Shown here one piece after another: positions 32,190-41,828 of a stretch of 64,000 nucleotides of DNA. The position numbers were made by a program, and so were the translations under genes. The number at the start of each line of letters is the position of its first letter. Position 1 is the stretch's first letter. The stretch spans positions 162,480-226,479 of the forward strand of contig JBMNOF010000001.1 in assembly GCA_050942925.1 (NCBI GenBank), written 5' to 3'. The notes below the pieces were generated by a model. It made no database searches and was not told where the DNA came from. It saw nothing but the letters and a program-made list of their open reading frames with translations. This DNA comes from Spyradocola sp050942925 (GTDB taxonomy: Bacteria; Bacillota; Clostridia; Christensenellales; UBA1750).

Positions 32190-33437
32190 ATGGACGCAAA
32201 GGTTTTTGTCGCGCATCGCGCCGCGCTGGAGGAACAGCTTCCGGACAATTCGCTGCTCTTCCTCTTTGCCGGCGAGCCCAAGCAGAAGACGCTGGACATG
32301 GACTACCCCTTCCGCGTGGACAACAACTATTACTACATGACCGGCTTTGACCGCGCAAATTGGTTCCTGATGCTGACAAAGCTCCAGGGCCAGGTCAAGG
32401 AGTGGCTCTTCATCGAGCGGCCGGACCCGTATCTGGAGCGCTACTTCGGCAAGATGCCGGACCTCTCGGACGCTTCGGAGCAGAGCGGCGTCCAGAACGT
32501 CTATTACCTCGACCGCTTCGATTGGGAGATCGGCCGGCTGCTTTCCCGCAATACGTTTGAGACCCTGCTGTTTGACTTCCACAAGCGCGAGCTCAACTCC
32601 GTCTCCTACCCGGAGAACGAGATGTGCCACCGCATCAAGGACGCGCATCCCTACCTGACGGTGCGCAACATCGGCCCGGTCATCAACAACCTGCGCCGCG
32701 TCAAGGCGCCGCAGGAGATCGAGTGCATCCGCACCGCCATCGACATCACCGAAAAGGGCATCCGCGCGATCCTGGACCACCTGCGCCCCGGCGTCAACGA
32801 GGCGGAGCTCCAGGCGCACTTCGACTTTGCGCTGACCATGAACGGCGCAAAGGACAACGCCTTCGATCCCATCATCGCCGGCGGAAAGAACTCCAACGTC
32901 CTCCACTATTCCAAGAACGACCAGGACGTGCACGAGGGTGATGTGCTGCTCGTGGACCTGGGCGCGGAATACGGATACTACTCCGCGGACATCAGCCGTA
33001 CCTTCCCGGTTTCGGGCAAGTTCACCGAGGAGCAGAAGATCTACTACAACGCCGTGCTCTACGGCCAGCAGAAGGTGCTGGAGTACCTTGCCCCCGGCAA
33101 GCCCGTGGAGGACACGCTGCGCATCGCGCGCGAGGCCATCGGCGAAAAGCTGCTGGAGGCCGGAAAGATCCGCGATCTGAGCGAAATGACCCGCCTGCTG
33201 CCCCACGGCGTGAGCCACTACGTCGGCCTGGATTGCCACGACGTCGGCGACCGCGAACTGCTGCAGCCCGGCATGATCGTGACCATGGAGCCCGGCGCCT
33301 ACATGCCGGAGCTGGGATTTGGCATCCGCATTGAGGACGACGCCCTCATCACCGAGGACGGCGCGGTGCTCCTCTCCCCCAACATCCCCAAGACCGTGGA
33401 GGAAATCGAGTCCTACATGGCAAACCGCAAGTCCTGA
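32190..33437 (+). CDS. Xaa-Pro aminopeptidase (M24B)
   Basis: Aminopeptidase P removes an N-terminal residue followed by proline. This 415-residue enzyme has the AMP_N domain (Y-Y-Y-M-T-G-F near 50) and a catalytic domain with metal ligands Asp in V-D-L-G-A, Asp in S-A-D-I-S-R-T, His in H-G-V-S-H-Y, Glu in M-E-P-G-A-Y and Glu in I-E-D-D-A-L. It is placed between the transporter ATPases and the binding protein, tying peptide import to proline-peptide cleavage. Confidence 0.94.
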   Translation: MDAKVFVAHRAALEEQLPDNSLLFLFAGEPKQKTLDMDYPFRVDNNYYYMTGFDRANWFLMLTKLQGQVKEWLFIERPDPYLERYFGKMPDLSDASEQSGVQNVYYLDRFDWEIGRLLSRNTFETLLFDFHKRELNSVSYPENEMCHRIKDAHPYLTVRNIGPVINNLRRVKAPQEIECIRTAIDITEKGIRAILDHLRPGVNEAELQAHFDFALTMNGAKDNAFDPIIAGGKNSNVLHYSKNDQDVHEGDVLLVDLGAEYGYYSADISRTFPVSGKFTEEQKIYYNAVLYGQQKVLEYLAPGKPVEDTLRIAREAIGEKLLEAGKIRDLSEMTRLLPHGVSHYVGLDCHDVGDRELLQPGMIVTMEPGAYMPELGFGIRIEDDALITEDGAVLLSPNIPKTVEEIESYMANRKS

Positions 33438-33500
33438 TGGCATCCGCGCCCGCTGCGCGGTTGACCATAGATTCCCATTCCAAAGAAAGGAAGAGACCCA

Positions 33501-35246
33501 ATGAAAAGACTGACTGCATTGGTGTTGGCGCTGCTGATGATGGCGTTTGCGCTGACCGCTTGCACCAGCGAGCAGGCCCCCGAGGCCACGGAAGCCCCCG
33601 CCGAGACCGCGGGTGAGCAGCCCACCGCCAGCGATGACGCCGCCGCGACCGGCGACGAGTCCGCTGCTGGCGAGACCATCAACGGCGAGACCCTTGCCGA
33701 CGACCAGACGCTGCGCGTCTCCATCGGCGTGGATCTGACGGACCTGAGCCCCCTGACCGAGTCCACCACCGAGGGCCATGAGATGCTCCTGACCGTCATG
33801 GATACGCTTGTCCGTCAGGGCGAGAACGGCACCATCGAGCAGGGCAGCGGCCTGGCCGAGAGCTGGGACGTCAGCGAGGACGGCAAGACCTACACCTTCC
33901 ACCTGCGCGACGCGGTCTTCAGCAACGGCGACCCCATCCGTGCGCAGGACTTTGAGTACACCTGGAAGAAGGTCCTGGCTCCCGAGACCGCTTCCGAGTA
34001 CGCCTACATGCTCTACACCATCGAGGGCGCTGAGGCGTACAACACCGGTTCCGGCTCTGTCGACGACGTGGCCATCCACGCCCTGGACGACAAGACCCTG
34101 GAAGTGACCCTGGTCAACCCCATTGACTACTTTGTCAGCACCCTGGTCATCTCGCAGTTCTCCGCTGTTCCGGAGGGCTATGTCGAGGAGTGCGGCGACA
34201 AGTTCTTCACGGACGTGGAGCACATGGTCTTCTCCGGCCCCTTTGTCATGACCGAGTGGACCCCCACCCAGCGCATCGTTGTGGAGAAGAACCCCAACTA
34301 CTGGGATGCGGAAAACGTCAAGCTCGACAAGATCGTCTTTGAGATGGCCACCGAGACCAACACGATCGTCAACATGTACAACACCGACCAGATTGACGTC
34401 ATGAAGGTCCAGGCCGACTTCCTGGATACCTACCGCAATGAGCCTGGCTTCATCTCCGTGACCGAGCCTGTCACCGAGTACGTCAAGTTCAACTGCAAGA
34501 ACGAGTTCTTCGCCAACGCGAACATCCGCAAGGCCTTCTCCATGGCGCTGGACCGCGTGACCTACATGAACGACGTCATGCGCACTGGCTCTACCCCGGC
34601 CTACGGCTTCGTTCCCCCGTCCATCAAGGGCACGAACGGCAAGGACTTCCGTGAGAACAACGGCGACCTGTACACCGACCTTGGCAACGGCGCGACCGTC
34701 GAAGAGGCGAATGCGCTGCTCGATCAGGGCCTGGCCGAGATCGGCAAGACCCGTGAGGACCTGAACCAGGGCCTGTCCCTTGTCATTGGCGAGGGCGACG
34801 ACAACCTCAAGACCGCGCAGGTCTTCCAGCAGTACTGGAAGAACAACCTGGGCGTGGACGTGGAGATCAAGTCCCTGGCTTACGCGCTGCGTCAGGCCGA
34901 GTACCAGAGCGAGATGTACACCATCGGTAAGGAAGGCTGGGGCGCCGACTACAACGACGCCATGAGCTTCCTGGAGCTCTTCATCACCGACAGCCCCTAC
35001 AACGACGTGTACTACAGCAACCCCGAGTATGACGCGCTGCTGGAGGAGGCCAACACCCTCAGCGGCGACGAGCGCCTGGCCAAGATGGAAGAGGCCGAGA
35101 AGATCCTGGTTCAGCAGGATGGCGTCATCGCGCCGACCTTCTTCCAGACCCGTTCTTGGGTGGCGAAGTCTGACGTTCGCGGCATCCTCCGCAACGGCTG
35201 CGGCCTGCGCGTGGATTACAAGAACGCCTACATCGTCGTGGAGTAA
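33501..35246 (+). CDS. Peptide-binding lipoprotein (OppA/DppA, SBP family 5)
   Basis: The substrate-capture component of the importer, anchored outside the membrane. It is a 581-residue lipoprotein with signal peptide and lipobox L-T-A-C (Cys22), a low-complexity Glu/Ala/Thr linker to about residue 65, then the SBP_bac_5 domain (L-A-E-S-W-D-V-S-E-D-G-K-T-Y-T-F-H-L-R near 118, Y-T-W-K-K-V near 150). Being last in the locus with its own AAAGGAAG site is typical. Codons here are strongly biased, suggesting high expression. Confidence 0.95.
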   Translation: MKRLTALVLALLMMAFALTACTSEQAPEATEAPAETAGEQPTASDDAAATGDESAAGETINGETLADDQTLRVSIGVDLTDLSPLTESTTEGHEMLLTVMDTLVRQGENGTIEQGSGLAESWDVSEDGKTYTFHLRDAVFSNGDPIRAQDFEYTWKKVLAPETASEYAYMLYTIEGAEAYNTGSGSVDDVAIHALDDKTLEVTLVNPIDYFVSTLVISQFSAVPEGYVEECGDKFFTDVEHMVFSGPFVMTEWTPTQRIVVEKNPNYWDAENVKLDKIVFEMATETNTIVNMYNTDQIDVMKVQADFLDTYRNEPGFISVTEPVTEYVKFNCKNEFFANANIRKAFSMALDRVTYMNDVMRTGSTPAYGFVPPSIKGTNGKDFRENNGDLYTDLGNGATVEEANALLDQGLAEIGKTREDLNQGLSLVIGEGDDNLKTAQVFQQYWKNNLGVDVEIKSLAYALRQAEYQSEMYTIGKEGWGADYNDAMSFLELFITDSPYNDVYYSNPEYDALLEEANTLSGDERLAKMEEAEKILVQQDGVIAPTFFQTRSWVAKSDVRGILRNGCGLRVDYKNAYIVVE

Positions 35247-35257
35247 TCCCCATCCAT

Positions 35258-35295
35258 AAAAAAACCGTCCCCTCTGCCGAGGGGGCGGTTTTTTT
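35258..35295. terminator. Bidirectional terminator after the peptide locus
   Basis: A 13-bp stem (one G-T wobble) with a four-base loop, flanked by an A-run and a T-run, separates convergent transcripts of the binding-protein gene and the SDR gene. Confidence 0.92.
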
Positions 35296-35299
35296 GCGC

Positions 35300-36049
35300 T
35301 CAAGCGCGCGGATCGCAGCGGGAGGTCATCTTCGTCAGAAGCCGCCCCAGTTGGATTGGAAACCCGTAGCAAATCTGCGTCTGCACCCGCTGTAGGGCGC
35401 TGTGGCATTGCACAAAGCCGCGGGCGCTCAGCCGTTTCGCCAGCCCGCGCCCCACAACCTCCGGGTCCGCCATGTACGCGGGCGGCACCGGCAGAAACGC
35501 CGAGGACCGCGTCCGCGTCAGCGGCGGGTGAAGAAGATGAAAGGTGACGCCCGTTTCCGCGCATTCCAGGTTGCAGCACTTGGCCAGCGCCTCCAGCGCC
35601 GCCTTGGACGAGGCGTACGCCGCAAGCCCCGCAAATCCCGTGATCCCCACCCCCGAGCAGGTGAAGTAGATCCGCCCGCTGCCCCGCCGACGCATGTGCG
35701 GTAGCACGCTTTGCGTCAGATGCAGCGCACCAAAGTAGTTCACCTCAAAGACCGCGCGGTGGGAGGCCGTATCCCGCGCCTCCTGGTGTTCCGGACATAG
35801 GCACGCGTTGTGGATGGCGACGTCAATGTGCCCAAACTGCGCCGCGGTCGCCTCTACCGCCCGCTGCACCGCCGCGCTGTCCCGCACATCCGCGCAGTGG
35901 CAGAGAAGCCGGCCCGGATGCGCCTGCGCCAACCCCGAAAGCCGGTTGGTCTCCACATCCAGCACGGAAACCGAGCTCCCATCCTCCAATGCCTGCGCGA
36001 CGAGAAAGTAGCCAATGCCCTGGTTCGCTCCCGTTATGACAAGGTTCAT
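35300..36049 (-). CDS. Short-chain dehydrogenase/reductase
   Basis: A 249-residue SDR with the cofactor motif T-G-A-N-Q-G-I-G, N-A in place of the usual N-N-A-G (H-N-A-C-L), Ser132, and catalytic Tyr145 and Lys149 in Y-A-S-S-K. Substrate is not known. Its start overlaps the end of the TetR gene by four bases, so the two form an operon, and the SDR is presumably under TetR control. Confidence 0.88.
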   Translation of the reverse strand: MNLVITGANQGIGYFLVAQALEDGSSVSVLDVETNRLSGLAQAHPGRLLCHCADVRDSAAVQRAVEATAAQFGHIDVAIHNACLCPEHQEARDTASHRAVFEVNYFGALHLTQSVLPHMRRRGSGRIYFTCSGVGITGFAGLAAYASSKAALEALAKCCNLECAETGVTFHLLHPPLTRTRSSAFLPVPPAYMADPEVVGRGLAKRLSARGFVQCHSALQRVQTQICYGFPIQLGRLLTKMTSRCDPRA

Positions 36050-36663
36050 CCCCGCTGCCCCCCGATCTCTTCAAAGAATTGCCGAATGTGCTCCCGTGCC
36101 TCTGCGCGGAAGCGCTCCCGGTTTTCCGGCGTGAGCGCACCGCCGAACAGCCACCTCTGCGCGAGCAAAAGGAGGGGCGCGTAAAACCGCAGCGCTAGGC
36201 GCGCGCCGTCCGCGCCGGAAACCGCCTGCAGCGCCAGCAGCTGCGCAAAGACCCGCTCCTGAAACGCCAGCGGCGCCTGAAACATCCAGCGGTCGTAAAG
36301 CTCGCGCGCCCTCGCGCTCCGGAATCGCTCGATCGATAGAAACCGCAGCACACGGTTGCAGAAGCCGTCCAGAAAATAGGATTCCAAAAGCGCGTCGCAT
36401 GCGGCGCAGGGAAACCCTTCGCCGGGCGCGCGGTCCAGTTCCCCCAGCGCAGCCTCCAACGGCGCCATCAATTCCTCGGCCCGCTGCGCAAATTCGCGGA
36501 ACAGCTCCTCTGCAATGGCTTGTTTGTTGGAAAAGTGGTAGTAGATGGTTCCCTCGCGAACCTGTACCCTTGCACAGATGTCCCGAATGGAGACCGCCGC
36601 ATACCCGCTCTGCGAAAAGAGATCCAGCGCGGCGTCCAGAATCCGCTGGCGCGTGTCCTGCAT
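36046..36663 (-). CDS. TetR family transcriptional regulator
   Basis: A 205-residue repressor. The N-terminal helix-turn-helix reads R-I-L-D-A-A-L-D-L-F-S-Q-S-G-Y-A-A-V-S-I and R-E-G-T-I-Y-Y-H-F-S-N-K. The start M-Q-D-T-R-Q (ATG complement of 36661-36663) has GGAGG about eight bases upstream; an earlier in-frame start does not. The C-terminal ligand domain is unassigned. The promoter ahead contains two palindromic sites, consistent with autoregulation. Confidence 0.93.
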   Translation of the reverse strand: MQDTRQRILDAALDLFSQSGYAAVSIRDICARVQVREGTIYYHFSNKQAIAEELFREFAQRAEELMAPLEAALGELDRAPGEGFPCAACDALLESYFLDGFCNRVLRFLSIERFRSARARELYDRWMFQAPLAFQERVFAQLLALQAVSGADGARLALRFYAPLLLLAQRWLFGGALTPENRERFRAEAREHIRQFFEEIGGQRG

Positions 36664-36679
36664 AAGAAGAATCCTCCGT

Positions 36680-36727
36680 TCTAACAATCGTTAGATTTAG
36701 TATATCGAACGATCGTTCCATTTGCAA
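36680..36727 (-). promoter_or_regulatory. TetR-SDR promoter with two operator-like palindromes
   Basis: On the minus strand TTGCAA (36722-36727) and TATACT (complement of 36699-36704) are 17 bases apart. The spacer contains the perfect palindrome GAACGATCGTTC (36707-36718). A related imperfect palindrome, centred on AACAATCGTT (36680-36695), lies just downstream of the -10. Both share AAC-N-ATCGTT, so they are probable operators of the TetR protein. Confidence 0.75.
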
Positions 36728-36730
36728 GGG

Positions 36731-36762
36731 AAAAAAGAACAGCCCTGCCGTTGCAGGGCTGT
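36731..36762 (-). terminator. Terminator after the YitT gene
   Basis: A 10-bp stem (36739-36748 with 36753-36762) is followed leftward by a run of T residues (complement of AAAAAAG). Confidence 0.85.
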
Positions 36763-36771
36763 CCGGGGGAG

Positions 36772-37620
36772 TCAGAGCGTCTGGCGGAACCCCTTGCCGA
36801 TGATCTCGCTCGTGTTGGTGATGACGACGAAGGCCTGCGGGTCCACCTCGTGCAGGAAGGTGCGCAGGCGCACGGCCTGGCCGCGCTTGAGCACCGTCAG
36901 GAGCACCTTGCGCCCCTCCTGCGTGTAGGCGCCCTCGCCCGTGAGCACCGTGGCCGAGCGGTTCAGCTCCTCGTTGATGAAGCGCGTGATGATCTCCGGC
37001 TTTGTGGTCACGATGGTGAAATACTTGGACAGGTGGATGTTCTCGATGACCGAGTCCACAACCAGCGCCTTGGCCAGCAGGCCGAGCAGGGAGAACAGCC
37101 CCGTCTCAATCCCGAAGACCACGCCCGCGAGCGTGGCGATCACAAAGTCCGTGCAGAACAGCGCCTTGCCGATGTCCAGGTCCGTGTACTTGCGGAAGAT
37201 CATCGCGACGATGTCCGTTCCCCCCGTGCTGCCCTTGAGGTTGAACAGGATCGCGCTGCCCACAGCCGGCAGCAGAACGGAGAACACGAGCTCCAGCATG
37301 GGCTGCGTCGTCAGCGGCGCCTCCATGGGGTAAACGCGCTCCAGCGCATAGATGCTCAGGGACATCAGCATCGAGCAGTACACCGTCTTGACCCCAAAGG
37401 ACCGCCCAAAGACCGCAAACCCCACCAGGAGCAGCGCAACGTTGATGATGAGCACGAGCGTGCCGGTGGAGATGTTCGGCAAGAGCGCGCCCAGAATCAC
37501 CGAGATGCCGCTCACGCCGCCCGTGGAGAAATTGTTGGGGAATTTGAAGAAGTACACGCCCGCAGAAACCAGCAAAGTTCCCGCCGTCAGGAGAAGAAAT
37601 TCTGTAATCCGTTTTTTCAT
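36772..37620 (-). CDS. YitT family membrane protein
   Basis: A 282-residue protein with about five N-terminal hydrophobic segments and a soluble C-terminal DUF2179 domain (about 220-280), the standard YitT layout. Motifs include S-T-G-G-V-S-G-I-S and N-L-K-G-S-T-G-G-T-D-I. The transported or bound substrate is not established for this family. The start is the ATG complement of 37618-37620; an open frame continues upstream across the next gene but without justification. Confidence 0.9.
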   Translation of the reverse strand: MKKRITEFLLLTAGTLLVSAGVYFFKFPNNFSTGGVSGISVILGALLPNISTGTLVLIINVALLLVGFAVFGRSFGVKTVYCSMLMSLSIYALERVYPMEAPLTTQPMLELVFSVLLPAVGSAILFNLKGSTGGTDIVAMIFRKYTDLDIGKALFCTDFVIATLAGVVFGIETGLFSLLGLLAKALVVDSVIENIHLSKYFTIVTTKPEIITRFINEELNRSATVLTGEGAYTQEGRKVLLTVLKRGQAVRLRTFLHEVDPQAFVVITNTSEIIGKGFRQTL

Positions 37621-37694
37621 TGCGAAAACCGCCCTTGTCAATGTGCCGTTTGGCCAAGAAAAGTATAGCATGCGGCGGCCCAAAAGTCGAATGC

Positions 37695-40600
37695 CTAGGG
37701 GTAGAGCACGTAGTCGAGCATGACGCGGGCAAAGCCCGCGCGCTCCAGAGCCTGCGCCGCCTCCGTCGGATAGGTGCGGATGCAAAGCCGGTCCAAACCG
37801 GGGAAGATGCGGTGCGACGCAAAGTCGCGCGCCAAAGCGGCCAGCGCCTTGTCCGCGGCCTCCGGCTCCGGCAGGCGCAGAACCTCGCCCTGGCGCTCCA
37901 AAATGGCGGCCACGCGCCCCTCCAGCAGGCAGACCGCCGTGCCGGGCACGCGCGCAAACTCCCGCCCCGGCGCGTGCGCGAGCGCGCGCCCGTAGGCTTG
38001 GCCCGGGTCCGCGGCGGGAACCCAAAGCGCCGCCGGGGAAGGATGGTCCAAGGCCCGTCGCACGCGGGCATAGTCCTGCGCGCGGACGAACTGCATGCCC
38101 GAAAGCCCCTGCACAAAGTACCCCCGGCGTGCTTGGCCCGTGTACTCCCACTGGCGAAGCGGTTCCGCCGCCTCCGCCCAGGAAAGACCGCTCAGCGTCT
38201 CCCGGCAGAGCACCGGGCACGCGGAAAAGGCGCGGTCCAGCCGCTCCTCCACGGAGAGCGCCCGCTCCGGTCGCGCCAGCTCCCAGCGCCCGGCGGAGAG
38301 GGCGTCCGCGCGCACCCGCGCCAGGCGCTTCCCCGCAAGCCGCCCCGCCTGCGTTGCCGGCAGCGCGCGCACCGGCGCAAAGCTGTCCGCGCGCACGAGC
38401 CCCGCCTGAAGGAGGCGCAGCAGGGGCTCCCATGCGGATTGACCGCCAAGAACCGCCGAGAGCGCGCTGGAGAAGCTCGCCCCGCGACGGCGCAGCGCGT
38501 CCAGCAGCCGCGCCTCCGCCTCTGAGGGAACAAAGCCCTCCTCCGCCTCTGGCTCGGCATCCCAGTCCACGTCCTGCGCCCGGAAAAAGGCCAGGGAGTC
38601 CCCGCGCATCGTCCAGCTGAATTCCCCGGCGCCCAGCAGCGCATCCAGCAGCGCCGGCCGGTAGTTCGGCACGCGCGCGGGCAGAAGCATCCCCTCCCAG
38701 GCGGACGCGGGGTGGAACTGGCCCAGCAACTCCTCCAGCGCCGCACGAAGCTGCGCCGGCTGGGCGCCGGCCGGGCGGAGAGACGCGGCGAGCAGGGCCG
38801 CAAAGCGCTCCGGCGGGACGGTCGACACGGCCTCCCGGCGCGCGCGCAGCGTCTCCTTCTGCGCGCGGGTGAACACGTCCCGGTGCACGAATTCTCCCCC
38901 GTGCGCAACGGCCACGCCCTGTGCCGCCAGCGCCTCCAGCGCGCGCTGCGCCGCGGCCTCGGAAACGCCGTAGCGCTGGGCGAGCCGCGCCGCGTCCTGC
39001 CCGCCCCGGTAGCGCAGACTGCGCCGCGCCGCAAGGCGGAGCGGCCCTTCGTCTCCGCCCCGAAGGGCCGCGTAGAGCGCCTCGGACTCCGCCGCAATCC
39101 AGAGCCCCGGCTCGATGTACCGCGCGCGCCCCTGATCGGACAGGCGGTAAAACCACGCCTGCGGCACCTCCAGTTCTCCCGGCGCGAGGTCGCCCTCGAT
39201 CAGGAGCCGCTCGTGGAGCTGGTCCGGGTTTTCCGGCGGGCGCAGCGCGTATTGGGCAGCAAGGGCCGCCTCCTCCGGCTCGATGCCCGCCTGCGCATCG
39301 AGCGCCTGCGCCGCCTGTTCCGCGGCGCGCACGGCGGACGAGGGCACGTTGTCCGTTTCGTACAGGAGCTTGTTCTCCGCCGCACGGCGCATGGGCAGCG
39401 CCATGGGAGAGGGCGCGGACAGGTGCATCTCCCGCACCTCGATCTCCCCGCAGGCCACGCCCGCCAGCACCTCCTGCAGAGCGGCAAGGTCCAGATTGTC
39501 CTGCTCGCACGCCCGCAGCGCCTCGCGGATCAGGGGATGCTCCGCCTCTTGCACAAGGGCGGAGAGCTGTTCCTCCCCGCGCAGGCGCTGTACCCACAGC
39601 GGCTGCCGGTGCCCGCCCCGCACGCCCATCATCAGCGCGCAGGCGCAGGCGTAGCGGAAGTTCAGGGAAAGCAGCGGGCTGCCCGGCAGAAGCGCGCGCA
39701 CGCGCTGGCCAGACGTTTCCGGGTCCAACCCCTGCAATAGCCCCTCCGGCAGCTCGGTGCCGCCCAGGGCGTACAGAAGGAACCCGTCGTCGTCCTCAAA
39801 GGCCAGAACGTCCTGACCGGTCTGCTGTTCCGCCGCCCGGCGGCAGAGCAGGGAGAGCGCGTAGTTTACGCGGCGGCCAAAGATCGAGTGCACCATGAGC
39901 TGGTGCTTGTTCGTCTCGTCCAGGAAGTGCTCGCAGACGATGCGGCGGTGCGTCGGCAGACAGCCCGTGGCGTCCAGCTGCGCGCGCACGTGGCGGGCGG
40001 CGTTGGCGGCCGCATCCCCGTCCATGCAGAGCGCGGCAAGGGCCGGACCGATCTCCCCCGATTGCGCCGCGCGCTCGACCCTCTCCAGACAGGCGCCAAA
40101 GCGTTGGGCCACCGGATAGGCGCGGCCCGTGCCGTCGCCCCGCCAGAATGGGGGCTGCGCGCCCTCGGGGGAGGTCTTGGTCACCACCACGCGGTCCCGG
40201 CCGATCTCGGCGATCTTCCAGGCAAACGCCCCGAGCAGGAACTTGTCCCCGATGCGCGCCTCGTAAACGAATTCCTCGTCCAGTTCGCCCAGGCGCGTGC
40301 CGTCCGGCAGAACCGCCGCGTACCAGCCCCGGTCCGGGATCGTCCCCGAGGCGCTGTAGGCCAGCATTTTCGTGTATTCGTCGCCGCGAACGCACCCGTG
40401 GATGCGGTCGTACAGAACGCGCGCCCGCACCGGGCGGTCCTGCGCATGCTCGTGGTCGCCGGCGAGCATGGATAGGCAGGCGCAGACGTCCTCCCGCGTC
40501 GTGTTGCGGAAGGTCCAGCACCCGTGGACGATGCGCAGGGCGTCGTCCACGCTGTATTCGTCCTCCACGGCCATGGAAACCAGGTGCTGCGCGAGCACGT

Positions 40601-41780
40601 CCAAGCAGTTTTCCGGCGGCTCCGCCGGCTCGATCTCCCCCTCCTGCGCGGCGCGCGCGGTCAGCCCGCAGGCCAGGGCGTCGGCCGCCGTCTTGGCAAA
40701 GACGCGCATCACGCTCACCGCGCCGGGACGGTGACCCGCCCGGCCCATGCGCTGCAGGGCGCCCGAGACCGTGCGCGGACAGCCGATCTGCACGACCAGG
40801 TCCACCTGCCCCACGTCGATCCCCAGCTCCATGGACGAGGTCGCGCAAAGCAGGCGCAGCTTTCCCTCGCGCAGCTGCTGTTCCGCCTCCAGGCGCTGTT
40901 CCCGGGAGACGCAGCCGTGGTGCGTGCGCGCAAATCCCGGCCCGGCCAGCTGGTTGACGCCGTGGGCCAGGCGCTCGGCCTGCTGCCGGCCCTCCACAAA
41001 GGCGAGCACCGTGCGCGCCCCTTGGCAAAGCTCGTATACGCGCTGGCACAGGTCCGGCCAAACCGTGCCCTGCACCAGCCGCAGGTCCGGCAGCGGGGAG
41101 GTCACCCGGATGTCCGTGTCCTTGGTAAGCGCGGGCGCGACGATGGCGCACGGCGACGGATGCGCCAGGTACCGCGCCGCGCGCTCCAGCGGCCGGATCG
41201 TGGCCGACAGCCCGATGCGCTGCACGCGCCGGCCGCAGAGCTCGTCCAGCCGCGCCAGCGAGAGCAGCAGGTGCGCCCCGCGCTTGGAGCCGATCAGCGC
41301 GTGCAGTTCGTCCACGATCACGGCCTGAACCGTGCGCAGCATGGCCCGGCTGCGCGGCGCGGTCAGCAGCAGGTAGAGCGACTCCGGCGTGGTCAGAAGG
41401 ATGTGCGGGGGCTTGCGCAGCATTTTGGCGCGGTCCGCGGGCGTCGTGTCGCCCGTGCGCAGGCCCGTGCGCAGCACCGGCCCGGGGATGCCCTCGTTGG
41501 GCCGCTGCAGGTTCTCGCGGATGTCCCCGGCCAGGGACTTGAGCGGCGAGACGTAGAGCACGCGCACCTCGTCCGCGAGCTTCCCCTGCGCCGCCTCCGC
41601 CTTGAGCCGGTCCAGAAAGAGCAGGAAGGCCGTCAGCGTCTTGCCCGTGCCCGTCGGCGCGCTGATGAGCACGTTCTCCCCCGCCGCGATGTGCGGCCAG
41701 CCCTCCCGCTGCACGGCCGTCGGCTCCCCGACGCGCGCGCGGAACCAATCCCGTGCCGATGCGGAAAACAGCTCCGTCAT
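37695..41780 (-). CDS. lhr: Lhr-type DEAD/DEAH helicase
   Basis: A 1361-residue superfamily 2 helicase. The helicase core has Walker A A-P-T-G-T-G-K-T (about 40-47), motif II V-D-E-L-H, motif III S-A-T-I, and motif VI Q-R-M-G-R-A-G-H-R. After the core come the Lhr winged-helix and beta-barrel region and a long Ala/Arg-rich extension ending in an Lhr C-terminal-like domain. Lhr acts in DNA repair and is a 3'-5' helicase in studied species. It is shorter than E. coli Lhr (about 1500 residues) but longer than Lhr-core. It stands alone on the leftward strand. Confidence 0.92.
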   Translation of the reverse strand: MTELFSASARDWFRARVGEPTAVQREGWPHIAAGENVLISAPTGTGKTLTAFLLFLDRLKAEAAQGKLADEVRVLYVSPLKSLAGDIRENLQRPNEGIPGPVLRTGLRTGDTTPADRAKMLRKPPHILLTTPESLYLLLTAPRSRAMLRTVQAVIVDELHALIGSKRGAHLLLSLARLDELCGRRVQRIGLSATIRPLERAARYLAHPSPCAIVAPALTKDTDIRVTSPLPDLRLVQGTVWPDLCQRVYELCQGARTVLAFVEGRQQAERLAHGVNQLAGPGFARTHHGCVSREQRLEAEQQLREGKLRLLCATSSMELGIDVGQVDLVVQIGCPRTVSGALQRMGRAGHRPGAVSVMRVFAKTAADALACGLTARAAQEGEIEPAEPPENCLDVLAQHLVSMAVEDEYSVDDALRIVHGCWTFRNTTREDVCACLSMLAGDHEHAQDRPVRARVLYDRIHGCVRGDEYTKMLAYSASGTIPDRGWYAAVLPDGTRLGELDEEFVYEARIGDKFLLGAFAWKIAEIGRDRVVVTKTSPEGAQPPFWRGDGTGRAYPVAQRFGACLERVERAAQSGEIGPALAALCMDGDAAANAARHVRAQLDATGCLPTHRRIVCEHFLDETNKHQLMVHSIFGRRVNYALSLLCRRAAEQQTGQDVLAFEDDDGFLLYALGGTELPEGLLQGLDPETSGQRVRALLPGSPLLSLNFRYACACALMMGVRGGHRQPLWVQRLRGEEQLSALVQEAEHPLIREALRACEQDNLDLAALQEVLAGVACGEIEVREMHLSAPSPMALPMRRAAENKLLYETDNVPSSAVRAAEQAAQALDAQAGIEPEEAALAAQYALRPPENPDQLHERLLIEGDLAPGELEVPQAWFYRLSDQGRARYIEPGLWIAAESEALYAALRGGDEGPLRLAARRSLRYRGGQDAARLAQRYGVSEAAAQRALEALAAQGVAVAHGGEFVHRDVFTRAQKETLRARREAVSTVPPERFAALLAASLRPAGAQPAQLRAALEELLGQFHPASAWEGMLLPARVPNYRPALLDALLGAGEFSWTMRGDSLAFFRAQDVDWDAEPEAEEGFVPSEAEARLLDALRRRGASFSSALSAVLGGQSAWEPLLRLLQAGLVRADSFAPVRALPATQAGRLAGKRLARVRADALSAGRWELARPERALSVEERLDRAFSACPVLCRETLSGLSWAEAAEPLRQWEYTGQARRGYFVQGLSGMQFVRAQDYARVRRALDHPSPAALWVPAADPGQAYGRALAHAPGREFARVPGTAVCLLEGRVAAILERQGEVLRLPEPEAADKALAALARDFASHRIFPGLDRLCIRTYPTEAAQALERAGFARVMLDYVLYP

Positions 41781-41828
41781 CCCCTCGCCCCCTTTTTTTC
41801 GATAGACTGTTATTTCGACGAAGGAAAC

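Noticed and set aside
32163..35579. Very long minus-strand open frame opposite the M24 peptidase and OppA genes
   Set aside because: It is antisense to two clear genes, has His/Val/Asp/Leu-rich low-complexity content typical of the mirror frame of GC-rich coding DNA, and has no ribosome site or domain.
36772..39597. Apparent 941-residue fusion of YitT with an upstream domain
   Set aside because: The upstream part is an out-of-frame reading of lhr. YitT has its own ATG at the complement of 37618-37620 and normal family length.
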